A DNA stretch of 64,000 nucleotides, from the NCBI RefSeq assembly GCF_008152325.1, contig NZ_CP042243.1:1183026-1247025 (forward strand), in the 5' to 3' direction. The notes beneath the pieces are model-generated. The model was not told where the DNA came from and made no database searches. It saw only the letters and a program-made list of their open reading frames with translations. Shown here in pieces: positions 8,151-17,556 of this stretch. The translations under genes were made by a program, and so were the position numbers. The DNA is from Crassaminicella thermophila. GTDB taxonomy: Bacteria > Bacillota > Clostridia > Peptostreptococcales > Thermotaleaceae. Numbering within the stretch: the first letter of the stretch is position 1; each line of letters begins with the position of its first letter.

Positions 8151-9371
8151 ATGGAAAAATTAATAAGTTTTTTAGGTCTTGGTATTATGATAGCAATTGC
8201 ATATTTGTTATCCAACAACAAAAAGGCTATCAATTGGAAATTAGTAGGTACTGGTGTAGCAATGCAATTAATCTTTGGGCTACTTATATTAAAATGGGAG
8301 CCTGGACAAAAGTTATTTAATGTTTTAAATGATTTGGTAAACAGATTATTAGATTTTACAAAAGATGGAACCGGTTTCCTGTTTGGAAATTTATTGAATG
8401 TAGATAGTTTTGGATTTATATTTGCATTACAAATTTTACCTACAATTATCTTTTTCTCAGCATTAATGGCTGTTTTATATCACATAGGAATTATGGATAA
8501 AATTATTACTTTCTTAGCAAAATTTATGGCGAAATATCTTGGTACAAGTGGAGCTGAAACTTTGTCTGCAACTGCAAATATTTTTGTAGGACAAACAGAA
8601 GCACCTCTTATTATAAAACCATTTATTAAATCAATGACAAATTCTGAGTTACTTACTGTAATGACAGGTGGAATGGCTACTGTTGCTGGTGGTGTAATGG
8701 CTGGATACGTTTCTATGGGAGTAGAAGCTGGACACTTAATTGCAGCAAGTATTATGTCTGCACCTGCAAGTTTAATTATTTCTAAGATTATGATTCCTGA
8801 AACAGAAACACCAGTAACAAAAGGAAAAGTTAAAATGGAGACAGAAAACATCGATGCAAATATCATTGATGCAGCAGCAAGAGGAACAAGCGAAGGGTTA
8901 CAATTAGCTTTAAATGTTGGAGCTATGCTTTTAGCTTTCATAGCTTTAGTTGCATTAATAAATGCGATTATAGGATGGTTTGGAAGTTTAGTGGGAATGG
9001 ATTATTTAAGCTTAGAGTGGATATTGGGTAGATTATTTGCGCCATTAGCATACGTTATGGGTATACCTTTAAAAGATGCTATTGAAGCTGGAAGTCTTTT
9101 AGGACAAAAAGTGGTTATTAATGAGTTCTTTGCTTATGCAAATCTAGGAGAGCTAATAAAAAATAATGTACTAAGCCATAGAACGATTGTAATATTAACT
9201 TATGCACTATGTGGTTTTGCTAACTTTAGTTCTATTGGTATTCAAGTTGGTGGAATCGGTTCCTTAGCGCCAGAAAGACGTTCAGATATAGCAAAATTAG
9301 GTATTAAGTCATTAATAGGTGGAAGCTTAGCAGCATTTATGACTGCAACGATAGCTGGAATTTTAATGTAG
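8151..9371 (+). CDS. nupC: Concentrative nucleoside transporter (NupC family)
   Basis: A 406-residue membrane protein of the CNT family that imports nucleosides with a cation. It has the expected N-terminal helices, the long conserved region FVGQTEAPLIIKPF, then GGMATVAGGVMAGY and SAPASL, and the C-terminal SSIGIQVGGIGSLAPERR block, which are hallmark CNT segments. Length fits bacterial NupC (390-420). It is divergent from deoB-pnp-mtaD, so import and breakdown of nucleosides are encoded together. It starts at ATG after AAGGTGG. A cre-like site just after its promoter suggests repression when a preferred sugar is available. Confidence 0.95.
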   Translation: MEKLISFLGLGIMIAIAYLLSNNKKAINWKLVGTGVAMQLIFGLLILKWEPGQKLFNVLNDLVNRLLDFTKDGTGFLFGNLLNVDSFGFIFALQILPTIIFFSALMAVLYHIGIMDKIITFLAKFMAKYLGTSGAETLSATANIFVGQTEAPLIIKPFIKSMTNSELLTVMTGGMATVAGGVMAGYVSMGVEAGHLIAASIMSAPASLIISKIMIPETETPVTKGKVKMETENIDANIIDAAARGTSEGLQLALNVGAMLLAFIALVALINAIIGWFGSLVGMDYLSLEWILGRLFAPLAYVMGIPLKDAIEAGSLLGQKVVINEFFAYANLGELIKNNVLSHRTIVILTYALCGFANFSSIGIQVGGIGSLAPERRSDIAKLGIKSLIGGSLAAFMTATIAGILM

Positions 9372-9383
9372 ATAATAATTTTT

Positions 9384-9422
9384 AAAAGGGTTATGCATAA
9401 TTATTATGTGTAGCTCTTTTTT
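9384..9422 (+). terminator. Terminator after nupC
   Basis: A 17-bp stem with four G-U pairs: 9384-9400 pairs with 9404-9420 around a 3-base turn (probably a larger loop in practice), followed by T residues. Confidence 0.65.
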
Positions 9423-9492
9423 GGTATTTTAGAGAAAACTATTTTTATGATACAATTGTGAGTAGATTATAAAAGGTTTAAGGAGTTATTAT

Positions 9493-10221
9493 ATGAAACA
9501 TAAAATATTGATTGTAGAAGATGAAAATAGTATAAGAAGTTTATTAAAGATTACTTTTAAAAATAGTGGTTATAGTATTATTGAAACAGCATGTGGAGAA
9601 GAAGGAATAGAAAAAGCAAAATTAGAAAAACCTCATGTAGCGATTTTAGATGTAATGTTACCTGGTATAGATGGTTTTGCAGTCTGTGAAGTACTTAGAA
9701 AAGAATTTCCACAAATGGGGATTATCATGCTTACTGCAAGGGGGCAGGATTTAGATAAAATATCTGGTTTAAAGTTAGGTGCAGATGATTATGTAATAAA
9801 GCCTTTTAATCCTATAGAACTAGTATTACGTGTACAAGCACTGCTGCGCCGTATTGATGATATGAAATCAAAAAAAGAGACTATTATTGAAAGTTATCCT
9901 TTTAAAATTGATACGACTGCACATATTGTTTATAAACAAGATAAAGTCATTGAGATGACACCAAAAGAATATTTATTAATGAAAATATTTGTAGAAAATA
10001 AAGGAAAAGCATTTACAAGAGATGAATTATTAGATTTAGTTTGGGGATGGGATTTTATTGGAGATACGAAAATTGTAGATGTAAATATTCGAAGATTAAG
10101 AAGAAAAATAGAAGATGATGCTTCAAAACCTATTTTTATTGAAACGGTTTGGGGCGTAGGATATAGATGGAGAAAGCCGGGAGAAAAGTATGAAAAGTAT
10201 AAAAAAAAGGTTAATGATTAA
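9493..10221 (+). CDS. OmpR/PhoB-family response regulator
   Basis: A 242-residue two-component regulator. The receiver domain (1-120) has acidic residues E9/D10, the phospho-acceptor D53 in ILDVMLPG, and a conserved K in YVIKPF. The C-terminal winged helix (about 140-232) ends in the usual TVWGVGYRW. It overlaps its kinase by 32 bases, so the two are translationally coupled. The lipoprotein gene downstream completes a three-gene operon. The signal sensed is not apparent. A possible promoter is TTTAGA (9428-9433), 17 bases, TACAAT (9451-9456). Confidence 0.95.
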   Translation: MKHKILIVEDENSIRSLLKITFKNSGYSIIETACGEEGIEKAKLEKPHVAILDVMLPGIDGFAVCEVLRKEFPQMGIIMLTARGQDLDKISGLKLGADDYVIKPFNPIELVLRVQALLRRIDDMKSKKETIIESYPFKIDTTAHIVYKQDKVIEMTPKEYLLMKIFVENKGKAFTRDELLDLVWGWDFIGDTKIVDVNIRRLRRKIEDDASKPIFIETVWGVGYRWRKPGEKYEKYKKKVND

Positions 10222-11584
10222 TTTTATGTTAGTTATATTTATTAGTGTGCTATTTCTTGAAATATTGCTTATAAACTTTGTGAAACAGTATTATTATAAG
10301 AATGTTGAAGATGTTTTGACAAACCAAATTATGATTTCTTCAGAATTTTATACAAGATACTTTTCGAATGCTTCGCTAGAGGATAATATATTAGATAATG
10401 TAGATGTGTTTTGGAAGCAAACACCAGCACAAGTACAAATTATTGATTTATCAGGAAAAGTTTTAATGGATTCTATTGGTGTTGGATGGAAAGAACATAT
10501 ACATGCTACAGATATAAAGAAAGCATTAGATGGTAAAAAGGGAGTATGGACTGGAAAAGTAGACTATGATGATCATAAGGTAATGGCAGTAGCGTATCCA
10601 TTAAAAGCTGATAATAAGATTGTTGGTGTGTTAAGATTTATTACATCTTTAGAGGAAGTAAATAACGGTATTAAAAGGATATCTATGATTTTTCTTAGTA
10701 TAGGTGCTTTTGTTACTATTATATCTGGTATTGTAAGTATTTTTTTAGCAAATACCATTACAATACCTATTGAAGAATTAACAAATACAGCGAAGAAAAT
10801 GGCATTAGGAAATTTTAAGGTAAGAAGTAGAAAAAAGTATGATGATGAAATAGGAAAATTGTCAGATACTTTAAATTTTATGGCTGATGAAATTGTAAAA
10901 AAAGATCAACTAAAAAATGAATTTATTTCTTCTGTATCTCATGAAATTCGAACACCGCTAACGGCTATCAAAGGGTGGGCTTTGGTATTAAATAATCAAG
11001 AACTTAATGATAAAGAGACCATGAGAGAAGGATTAAAAATTATTGAAAAGGAAAGTGAAAGATTGACTTTAATGGTAGAGGAACTTTTAGATTTTTCAAA
11101 GTTTGTATCTGGGAAGATTACCTTAAACAAGGAAAAAGTTATTATTGAAGATTTAGTAAAATATATTGAAAAATATATGAGGCCTCGTGCATCAAGAGAT
11201 AAAATAAATTTTATGGTTGATTATGATAAAGATATTCCTCCAATGTTTATGGATAAAAATAGAATAAAACAGGTATTAATTAATGTATTAGATAACGCAT
11301 TTAAATTTACTGATAAAGGAGGAATGGTATCGTTTTATGCAAAGTTGGAAAAAAACGAGCTTATTATGTCAATAAAGGATAATGGATGCGGGATTAGCAG
11401 TGAGGATTTACCAAAGGTAAAAGAAAAATTTTACAAAGGGAAAAACAGTAAATCAAAAAATGGTATAGGATTATCTATTTGTGATGAAATTGTTAAATTA
11501 CATGAAGGATCTTTAGATATAGAGAGTGAGTTAAATAAAGGAACAATTGTAAATATTAGATTACCTATTGAATCGTTTATTTAA
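10190..11584 (+). CDS. Membrane sensor histidine kinase
   Basis: A 464-residue kinase partner of the preceding regulator. It has a first membrane helix (about 9-30), an outside sensor region of about 130 residues, a second helix (about 163-188), a HAMP linker (about 188-240), a HisKA domain with phospho-acceptor H251 in SVSHEIRTPL, and a HATPase domain with N box NVLDNAFKF and G boxes DNGCGIS and GIGLSI. The extracellular region ending in VDYDDHKVMAVAYPL resembles the single Cache/PAS-like sensors of Firmicutes kinases. It starts within the end of the regulator gene after GGGAG. Ligand unknown. Confidence 0.95.
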   Translation: MKSIKKRLMINFMLVIFISVLFLEILLINFVKQYYYKNVEDVLTNQIMISSEFYTRYFSNASLEDNILDNVDVFWKQTPAQVQIIDLSGKVLMDSIGVGWKEHIHATDIKKALDGKKGVWTGKVDYDDHKVMAVAYPLKADNKIVGVLRFITSLEEVNNGIKRISMIFLSIGAFVTIISGIVSIFLANTITIPIEELTNTAKKMALGNFKVRSRKKYDDEIGKLSDTLNFMADEIVKKDQLKNEFISSVSHEIRTPLTAIKGWALVLNNQELNDKETMREGLKIIEKESERLTLMVEELLDFSKFVSGKITLNKEKVIIEDLVKYIEKYMRPRASRDKINFMVDYDKDIPPMFMDKNRIKQVLINVLDNAFKFTDKGGMVSFYAKLEKNELIMSIKDNGCGISSEDLPKVKEKFYKGKNSKSKNGIGLSICDEIVKLHEGSLDIESELNKGTIVNIRLPIESFI

Positions 11585-11602
11585 ACATTTAGGAGAAGGA
11601 AT

Positions 11603-13069
11603 ATGAAGAAAAAAGGTTTTTTTATTATTTTTTTTATTAGTATTTTTATTTTACAAGGATGTGTAGATATAAATTTAGATATAGGAGAAAGTATTGTAGC
11701 ACCAAAAAATAAGCAGATTCCAATTAAAGGTACATGGAAAATAGAAAGCTACTATAAGATAGAGGATTATAGTTCTAAAGAAGAAATAAAAAGTTTGATA
11801 GGAAAAACGGCAATATTTAGTGAAGACTTAGTGGTTTTAGGAGAGGAAGTTTGTGAAAAACCAGAATATAAGATAAAAAATGTTAATACGAAGGATTTTT
11901 TTCTATATGCATATAAAGTCAATTATAAAGATTTAGGGTTTGAAAATAAAACTATTGAGGTTATTACAATTACTTCAAAAGAGAAATATTTTTACGATTT
12001 TATCAGAGTAAATGAAAATAAATTAATTGTATGTATAGATGATGTATTTTATTATTTAAGTAAAATTTCTGATGTAGCAAATGATGAAATGTTATGTAAA
12101 AATACTAAAATACAGCTTGAGCCTAAAAATGAGATGTTTCTTGAATCAAATTTATTGCGTTCAGGCGTTTTGATTGGACTTAGTTCTAAAAATAATGATC
12201 GTAAAAATGAATTTTATAGAACTTTATGGATTGCTGCAAAAAATAGAAAGGTATATTCTATATTAGAAACACCAAATTTATTTGTACCAAGAAAAAGTGG
12301 TTTTTGGATTGTAGGAGAAAATCGGGTAAAAAAAGATGGGTATATTCATGATTATTTATTTGCTTACCCATTAGAACAAAATGGTAAAGAAAAAGAGAAG
12401 ATACAAAAAGAATATTTTAAAGAAAATATTATTAGGAGAATACTATTTGTTGGAAATGATTATGTAGCAACAGAGTTTAGTAAACTTGATGGAATACAAA
12501 GGAATCGATTACAGGTACTGCTTATTGATAATATTAAAAAGAATATAGGTATAAAAATATCTGATATTGCAGGAGATACTGGAAGAGATGCTTATATAAG
12601 TTCTGCTGAAGGATATCTTACAACATTAAAAAAAGATGAAGGAAGTAAGTTATATAAGCCTAGAGAAGATAGTTTTACATTAGCACGAAGAAATGGACAC
12701 TGGATTATGAAGGGAAGACTATATTATAAAGAGTCTGTGAGTGAGGACAGTTTCTTAGAATTTAATATTAATATGATTCCACCTTATAAAATTGTTCATT
12801 ATGATGAATTGTACTTATCATGGAATCAAATAAAAGAAAAAGTGCCTAAAGCTATAGATGGATATACTTCACCGAATAAGGATTTAGCAATTATTGTTAC
12901 TAAAAATACAATATATGTATATGGTTTAAGTAATGATAAACTTTCTGATAAATATATAGAAAAAATAGACCTAAAAGAGGGGGAGAGTGTCGTAATGGCT
13001 GAATGGGCTACTGGTAGCTATGTGGAAAAGTGGAATAATGTCTTTGAAGATTATGCTTCAAATATATGA
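11603..13069 (+). CDS. Predicted lipoprotein of unknown function
   Basis: A 488-residue protein with a lipoprotein signal: charged start MKKK, a hydrophobic stretch, and the lipobox LQGC, which makes the cysteine near residue 20 the lipid-attached N-terminus. The rest is outside the membrane, with alternating short strands and many K/E/D residues. I see no enzyme motif. The middle (about 200-420) reads like irregular beta-rich repeats of the kind found in propeller-like sensory lipoproteins, but I cannot name a family. It starts 18 bases after the kinase stop and is surely co-transcribed. Lipoproteins in such operons often modulate the kinase; that is inference. Confidence 0.8.
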   Translation: MKKKGFFIIFFISIFILQGCVDINLDIGESIVAPKNKQIPIKGTWKIESYYKIEDYSSKEEIKSLIGKTAIFSEDLVVLGEEVCEKPEYKIKNVNTKDFFLYAYKVNYKDLGFENKTIEVITITSKEKYFYDFIRVNENKLIVCIDDVFYYLSKISDVANDEMLCKNTKIQLEPKNEMFLESNLLRSGVLIGLSSKNNDRKNEFYRTLWIAAKNRKVYSILETPNLFVPRKSGFWIVGENRVKKDGYIHDYLFAYPLEQNGKEKEKIQKEYFKENIIRRILFVGNDYVATEFSKLDGIQRNRLQVLLIDNIKKNIGIKISDIAGDTGRDAYISSAEGYLTTLKKDEGSKLYKPREDSFTLARRNGHWIMKGRLYYKESVSEDSFLEFNINMIPPYKIVHYDELYLSWNQIKEKVPKAIDGYTSPNKDLAIIVTKNTIYVYGLSNDKLSDKYIEKIDLKEGESVVMAEWATGSYVEKWNNVFEDYASNI

Positions 13070-13097
13070 AAATGGCCAGCAAATAGCTGGTCATTTT
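13069..13097. terminator. Bidirectional terminator
   Basis: AAAATGGCCAGC pairs with GCTGGTCATTTT (one G-T pair) around a 5-base loop, between the convergent lipoprotein and TtcA-like genes. Confidence 0.85.
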
Positions 13098-13839
13098 AAA
13101 TATCATATTTTTTCCAAAGGTTGTTAAGATCAAAATTAGATAAAGAAGACAATATTTTCTCTGAAGCATCGGGATAAATTTTTTCTAATTGAAATAAAAG
13201 CTTTTTCATATCTTCTCTAACGGTCTTTTTGTCTTTAGGACAAGTACTTGTAATGACAGGAAGATTAAATTTATTTACAAAAGATTCTATTAAATTTTCT
13301 CTAATATATATCATAGGTCTTATGATGTGCATGTCTTTTTCACTATTGTAGCTATTTGGGTGAAATGTTCCTAATTTTCCTACTTTTAATACATTCATAA
13401 ATAGGGTTTCGATAACATCATCCGCATTATGACCGAGTGCTATTTTGTTGACATTATAATTTTTAGAAACCCTTGCTAAAGCACCTCTTCTTAATTTAGA
13501 ACAGAGTGAACAAGGATTCTTTTCTTTACGATCATTAAAAATTACATCAGCAATGTTTGTTTTTTCTATAATAAGAGGAATATTATTTTTTGTACAATAA
13601 CTTTTTAGTGATTCTATATCCATACTAAAGCCTAAATCAATATGAATACCGATGAATTCAAAATTTTTTATGGAAGTCTGCTGTATAAGTTTTAAACAAA
13701 ACAACAGAAAAATGCTATCTTTTCCACCTGATAAACCAACGGCTATTTTATCATTTGGTTGAATCATCTCATAATCAGTAATGGCTTTTCTAATATTATT
13801 TAAAAAGAGTTTGTTGTACTTTTTTTCAAATTTTATCAT
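13096..13839 (-). CDS. TtcA-family PP-loop ATPase (tRNA 2-thiolation type)
   Basis: A 247-residue ATP pyrophosphatase. The PP-loop SGGKDS is at 37-42. A CxxC pair (C110, C113 in NPCSLCSK) and a third cysteine in TSTCPKD match the [4Fe-4S] ligand pattern of TtcA/TtuA enzymes, which thiolate tRNA cytidine or uridine. The motif GHNADDVIETLFMN is typical of the group. Clostridia often have several TtcA-like proteins whose exact tRNA target is not known, so I leave the gene unnamed. It starts at ATG after GAGG, 10 bases downstream of the FAH-family gene. Confidence 0.85.
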   Translation of the reverse strand: MIKFEKKYNKLFLNNIRKAITDYEMIQPNDKIAVGLSGGKDSIFLLFCLKLIQQTSIKNFEFIGIHIDLGFSMDIESLKSYCTKNNIPLIIEKTNIADVIFNDRKEKNPCSLCSKLRRGALARVSKNYNVNKIALGHNADDVIETLFMNVLKVGKLGTFHPNSYNSEKDMHIIRPMIYIRENLIESFVNKFNLPVITSTCPKDKKTVREDMKKLLFQLEKIYPDASEKILSSLSNFDLNNLWKKYDI

Positions 13840-13849
13840 TGAACAGCCT

Positions 13850-14746
13850 CTATTCTACTTTATTTGTTAAAGTACCAATTTTTTCAATGTAGCATTCAAT
13901 AACATCTCCAGATTTTAAAAATTTAAATGGTTTAAATCCTAAGCCAACCCCTGAAGGAGTTCCAGTGAGAATAATATCTCCTGCTCTTAGGTATGTTCCT
14001 TTTGATAAATCACTTATAATGTATGGAATATCAAATATTAAGTTTTTTGTATTGGAATTTTGTCTGAGTTCTCCATTAATGCGACATTGAATATCTAATT
14101 CAACAGGAAAAGGGATTTCGCTTTTATGTACTATAAAAGGCCCCATTGGACAAAAAGTTTCTAGACTTTTTCCTCTAAACCATTGTTCATGCTTTCTTTG
14201 AATATTTCTTGCAGATACATCGTTTACAATCGTGTATCCAAAGATATATTCTTCAACTTCTTCCTTTTTTATATTAATACCATCTTTTCCAATAATGATA
14301 GCCAATTCAACTTCATAATCTATCTTATCTGTTATTTCTGCATGATTTTTAATTATATCACCATCGCCAATAGCTGGATCTGCAATTTTTGTAAAATATA
14401 TTGGAAATTTTGGTATTTCATCATTAGCGCCTGGCAATCCAATAATTTCTTTTGCATGATCGAGATAATTTTTCCCTAGGCAGATTAGATTTCTGCGAGG
14501 ATAAGGGATAGGAGCACATAATTTGACATTTTCAAGAGGAATACATTCAAAATTATGTGTTTTAAGGATTTTTTTTATATCTTTTATTAAAATATCGTCT
14601 GATTGTTCTATGAAATCTTTTAAAGTTTTAGGTGCTATTACCCCTAATTGATCAAAAATTTGTTGTAGTGGAATTATATTTTTTTGATCTTTACTCAAAA
14701 CTCCAAATTTTTCTTCTTCATTGTAACGAAATGTAGCAAAATACAT
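13850..14746 (-). CDS. Fumarylacetoacetate hydrolase family protein
   Basis: A 298-residue FAH-fold protein. The C-terminal domain (about 85-298) shows the family core: CLGKNYLDHAKE, the metal-binding DYEVELAIIIG, FGYTIVNDVSARNIQ, and GDIILTGTPSGVG. Members hydrolyse or decarboxylate small diketo acids or hydrate related compounds, often oxaloacetate or acylpyruvates, and are hard to tell apart by sequence. It has a clear AAAGGAG start. It lies directly before the TtcA-like gene, presumably on one transcript; no functional link between the two is evident. Confidence 0.9.
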   Translation of the reverse strand: MYFATFRYNEEEKFGVLSKDQKNIIPLQQIFDQLGVIAPKTLKDFIEQSDDILIKDIKKILKTHNFECIPLENVKLCAPIPYPRRNLICLGKNYLDHAKEIIGLPGANDEIPKFPIYFTKIADPAIGDGDIIKNHAEITDKIDYEVELAIIIGKDGINIKKEEVEEYIFGYTIVNDVSARNIQRKHEQWFRGKSLETFCPMGPFIVHKSEIPFPVELDIQCRINGELRQNSNTKNLIFDIPYIISDLSKGTYLRAGDIILTGTPSGVGLGFKPFKFLKSGDVIECYIEKIGTLTNKVE

Positions 14747-14855
14747 ATGATTACTCCTTTCTTTTTTATATCTATTGATAAAATTAAACTAAGAAAGATT
14801 TTGTTTTAGTAAATTTCTATGTAAAAGATAAAAATCCTTCAAAATTTGAGAATAT

Positions 14856-15974
14856 TCATTTATGAGGTATATTATTTAACATTTTCAATCTATGTTCTGC
14901 AATTAATAGATCAACCATTCTTCCATAACTGTGTATACCATCCTTTTGTCTATTAGATTTAAGATAAGCGTTATTAATTTTCGTAGACGCTCTTTCAATA
15001 GGGCCTTCATACCTTTGCCAAAATATTTTTAAGTTAGATAAATCTCTTATTAAGCCTTCACTATATTTTTTATGCAGTGTATGATATTTTTCTTGATCAT
15101 AGCGAAAAAGGGCATTCATTGAATGGATTAATGCCAGAAGGGTTCCAGAGTATTGAAAGTCAATATCAGGATTCATATTACATGTAATATAAGCAATATA
15201 ATTAGCTTCATCTTCTCTAGAGAAACCTCGTTGATGTGCCATTTCATGACATGCTGTACTTCCTAACATGGCATGTGGAATGTCAATGTTTACGTTTGCT
15301 TCACCAGTAAATGGGCAGTAAATTCCTGATATACCCATATAAGATAGTACTTTTGAGAAAAAGATACCTTTTGGGTTTGCGTATCTACCACTTAGTTCTG
15401 GATAGATATTAGCTGCTATTTCATAGCCTTTATATGCTCTGTGTAAAACATCCATATGACCATTTGGAATGTACATAATACCATCTTTGTTTTCAGCTAC
15501 TTTACTTCGTAGGGTATTTGCACGATCAATAAGGCTTTTACATAAATCTTCTAATTCTTCAATGGAAGCTGGTTGTACATTAAGTTTAGCGATTTTAGAA
15601 AATGGCAGACGATTATAGTTTAACCCCCAAAGCATAATAAAAAGAAAATAAATAATACTAACAAAAATAAGGAGATTTGTTAAGGATTGAAGAATGATAG
15701 ATTTTTTTGTGTGTTTTTTATTTATTATTTTTATGATGAATTGAATCAAGCTCCAAATAATAAAAAATATAAGAAATAAAATCAATAATTCTGCAATGGA
15801 GAAAGGAATTAAACCAGTAAAGAGGTTTATTCCTTGTACAATAAGTTTATAAAAATTTTTTGAATATATAGTTTCTATAAAATAAGGTGTGAATGCTGTT
15901 GTATAAAACAATAAAATACCTATGGGTAGTAAAAGTATGAATATGAACTTGTGAAGTTTTTTTATGTTTTTCAT
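14856..15974 (-). CDS. DUF3810 membrane protein with HExxH motif
   Basis: A 372-residue protein with three to four N-terminal membrane helices (about 8-28, 48-85, 92-118) and a C-terminal domain outside the membrane. The segment STACHEMAHQRGFSREDEAN contains HExxH, with acidic residues a few turns later, as in gluzincin metallopeptidases. This matches the DUF3810 family; the peptidase function is predicted, not demonstrated. No substrate is suggested by the neighbours, which are transcribed as separate units. It starts at ATG after GGAAAAATCTTA, a modest ribosome binding site. Confidence 0.85.
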   Translation of the reverse strand: MKNIKKLHKFIFILLLPIGILLFYTTAFTPYFIETIYSKNFYKLIVQGINLFTGLIPFSIAELLILFLIFFIIWSLIQFIIKIINKKHTKKSIILQSLTNLLIFVSIIYFLFIMLWGLNYNRLPFSKIAKLNVQPASIEELEDLCKSLIDRANTLRSKVAENKDGIMYIPNGHMDVLHRAYKGYEIAANIYPELSGRYANPKGIFFSKVLSYMGISGIYCPFTGEANVNIDIPHAMLGSTACHEMAHQRGFSREDEANYIAYITCNMNPDIDFQYSGTLLALIHSMNALFRYDQEKYHTLHKKYSEGLIRDLSNLKIFWQRYEGPIERASTKINNAYLKSNRQKDGIHSYGRMVDLLIAEHRLKMLNNIPHK

Positions 15975-16173
15975 TAAGATTTTTCCAACTTTCTATTAAA
16001 TATTTTATATACGATTCTATAAGCTTTATTTTACCAAAAGTATGAATATTTTAAAACATACAAGAAACTTTTATTGCATATTTACAAAGGACTATATAGT
16101 TATACATAAGATGGAAAAAGTACATACTAAAAAATATAAAATGAATAGATGTGTTTTTGAGGAGGTATTGTTT

Positions 16174-17493
16174 ATGAAAGATAATGGTTCAGGATTATCT
16201 GCATGGGGACTTACTATGATGGCATTAGGAACGGTAGTAGGAGGTTCATTTTTTCTAGGATCAGCTATTGCCATTCGTGCTGCAGGACCGAGTGTGGTTA
16301 TTTCATATTTTTTAGGAGGAGGACTGGTTTATTTAATTCTTTTTGCTCTATCAGAGATGACAGTGGCAGATGCAGATCCAGGTTCTTTTCGTACATTTTC
16401 ACAGAGAGCCTTTGGCCCAGCAGTTGGTTTTGTTGTTGGATGGGTATATTGGACAGGTCTTGTACTGGCTATGTCTAGTGAGGCAACAGCAGTAGCGCTA
16501 TTTTTTAGAGTATGGTTTCCTAAAATATCATTACCATTTTTAGGATCAATTATAATTGTAAGTATTACCCTTCTAAATCTTTTAGGAGCTGAACGTCTAA
16601 GTAAGTTAGAAAGTGGATTAGCAGCAATAAAGCTTTTTTCAATTATTGGATTTATTGTGTTAGCCATTGCTTTAATAACAGGTGTTATGCCAAATACATC
16701 TGCTGTAGGTATAGGGGTACTAAAAAAAGAAGCATTATTTCCTAGAGGAATTTCAGGGATTGCTGGAAGTATGTTGATTGTAATGTTTACATATGCAGGA
16801 TTTGAAATAATTGGACTTGCTGCATCTGAAACTGCTAATCCGTATCGTGTTGTTCCTAGAGCTATTACTTACACTGTTTTAGGATTAGTAGGTTTATATA
16901 CGTTAGCTATTACGTTATTGTTACCGTTAATACCTACAAATAGTCTTACAGAGGAAGTTAGCCCTTTTGTAGCTGCGCTGCAATCTAGGGGTGTAAGTTG
17001 GGCTGCAGGTGCTATAAATATAGTTTTGGTTACTGCTATTTTATCTACTATGCTAGCAGCAACTTTTGGATTAGGAAGAATGATACGTTCTTTAGCAGAT
17101 GAAGGCTGTGCGCCATCATGGGTAAAAGATAAAAATGATGTACCATATAAAGGAATTATATTCTCAGGAATAGCTATGCTATTAGCACTTGCCATGTCTT
17201 TTTTATTACCAAAAAAGATTTACATATTTTTAGTTAGTTCAGGTGGATTTTCTCTTTTGTTTACTTATTTAATTATTCTTGCTACTCATTATAAATTTCG
17301 TAAATGTCAAGGGTGTCCACCAAAGGGAAAATGTCAACTTTTTGGATATCCTTATACTTCATGGATAGCTATTATTTTTTTAATAGCTATTATAGGGAGT
17401 ATGCCTTTGATTCCGGGTCAAGGAGCAGGTCTTGTAGCAGGATTAAGTTTAGTAGTGTTCTATTATATATGTTATTTATTATCAAAAACATAG
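16174..17493 (+). CDS. APC-family amino acid permease
   Basis: A 439-residue transporter with about 12 membrane helices. The N-terminal GTVVGGSFFLGSAIAI is the substrate-binding unwound helix region of the amino acid/polyamine/organocation superfamily, and AGFEIIGLAASE is the matching helix-6 segment. A cysteine-rich loop (KCQGCPPKGKCQLFGYP) near residue 380 is seen in clostridial relatives. The frame is open upstream to 16042, but GAGGAGG directly before the ATG at 16174 decides the start. Substrate cannot be told from sequence. Divergent from the DUF3810 gene and not in an operon. Confidence 0.9.
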   Translation: MKDNGSGLSAWGLTMMALGTVVGGSFFLGSAIAIRAAGPSVVISYFLGGGLVYLILFALSEMTVADADPGSFRTFSQRAFGPAVGFVVGWVYWTGLVLAMSSEATAVALFFRVWFPKISLPFLGSIIIVSITLLNLLGAERLSKLESGLAAIKLFSIIGFIVLAIALITGVMPNTSAVGIGVLKKEALFPRGISGIAGSMLIVMFTYAGFEIIGLAASETANPYRVVPRAITYTVLGLVGLYTLAITLLLPLIPTNSLTEEVSPFVAALQSRGVSWAAGAINIVLVTAILSTMLAATFGLGRMIRSLADEGCAPSWVKDKNDVPYKGIIFSGIAMLLALAMSFLLPKKIYIFLVSSGGFSLLFTYLIILATHYKFRKCQGCPPKGKCQLFGYPYTSWIAIIFLIAIIGSMPLIPGQGAGLVAGLSLVVFYYICYLLSKT

Positions 17494-17527
17494 AAAAAAT
17501 AATAAAAAAATCACATAGTAAAACGAA

Positions 17528-17556
17528 GGCATATTCAGAAAATGGATATGCTTTTA
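17528..17556. terminator. Terminator between permease and cca
   Basis: GGCATAT pairs with ATATGCT around an 11-base loop, followed by TTTATT. It is weak, but placed exactly between the two convergent stops. Confidence 0.55.

Noticed and set aside
8480-8941. Long open frame on the minus strand within nupC (153 codons)
   Set aside because: It lies wholly inside a well-supported transporter gene, has no ribosome binding site, and its composition mirrors the codon pattern of the opposite strand. The same holds for the antisense frames in the permease, pflB, hisF and yebC genes.
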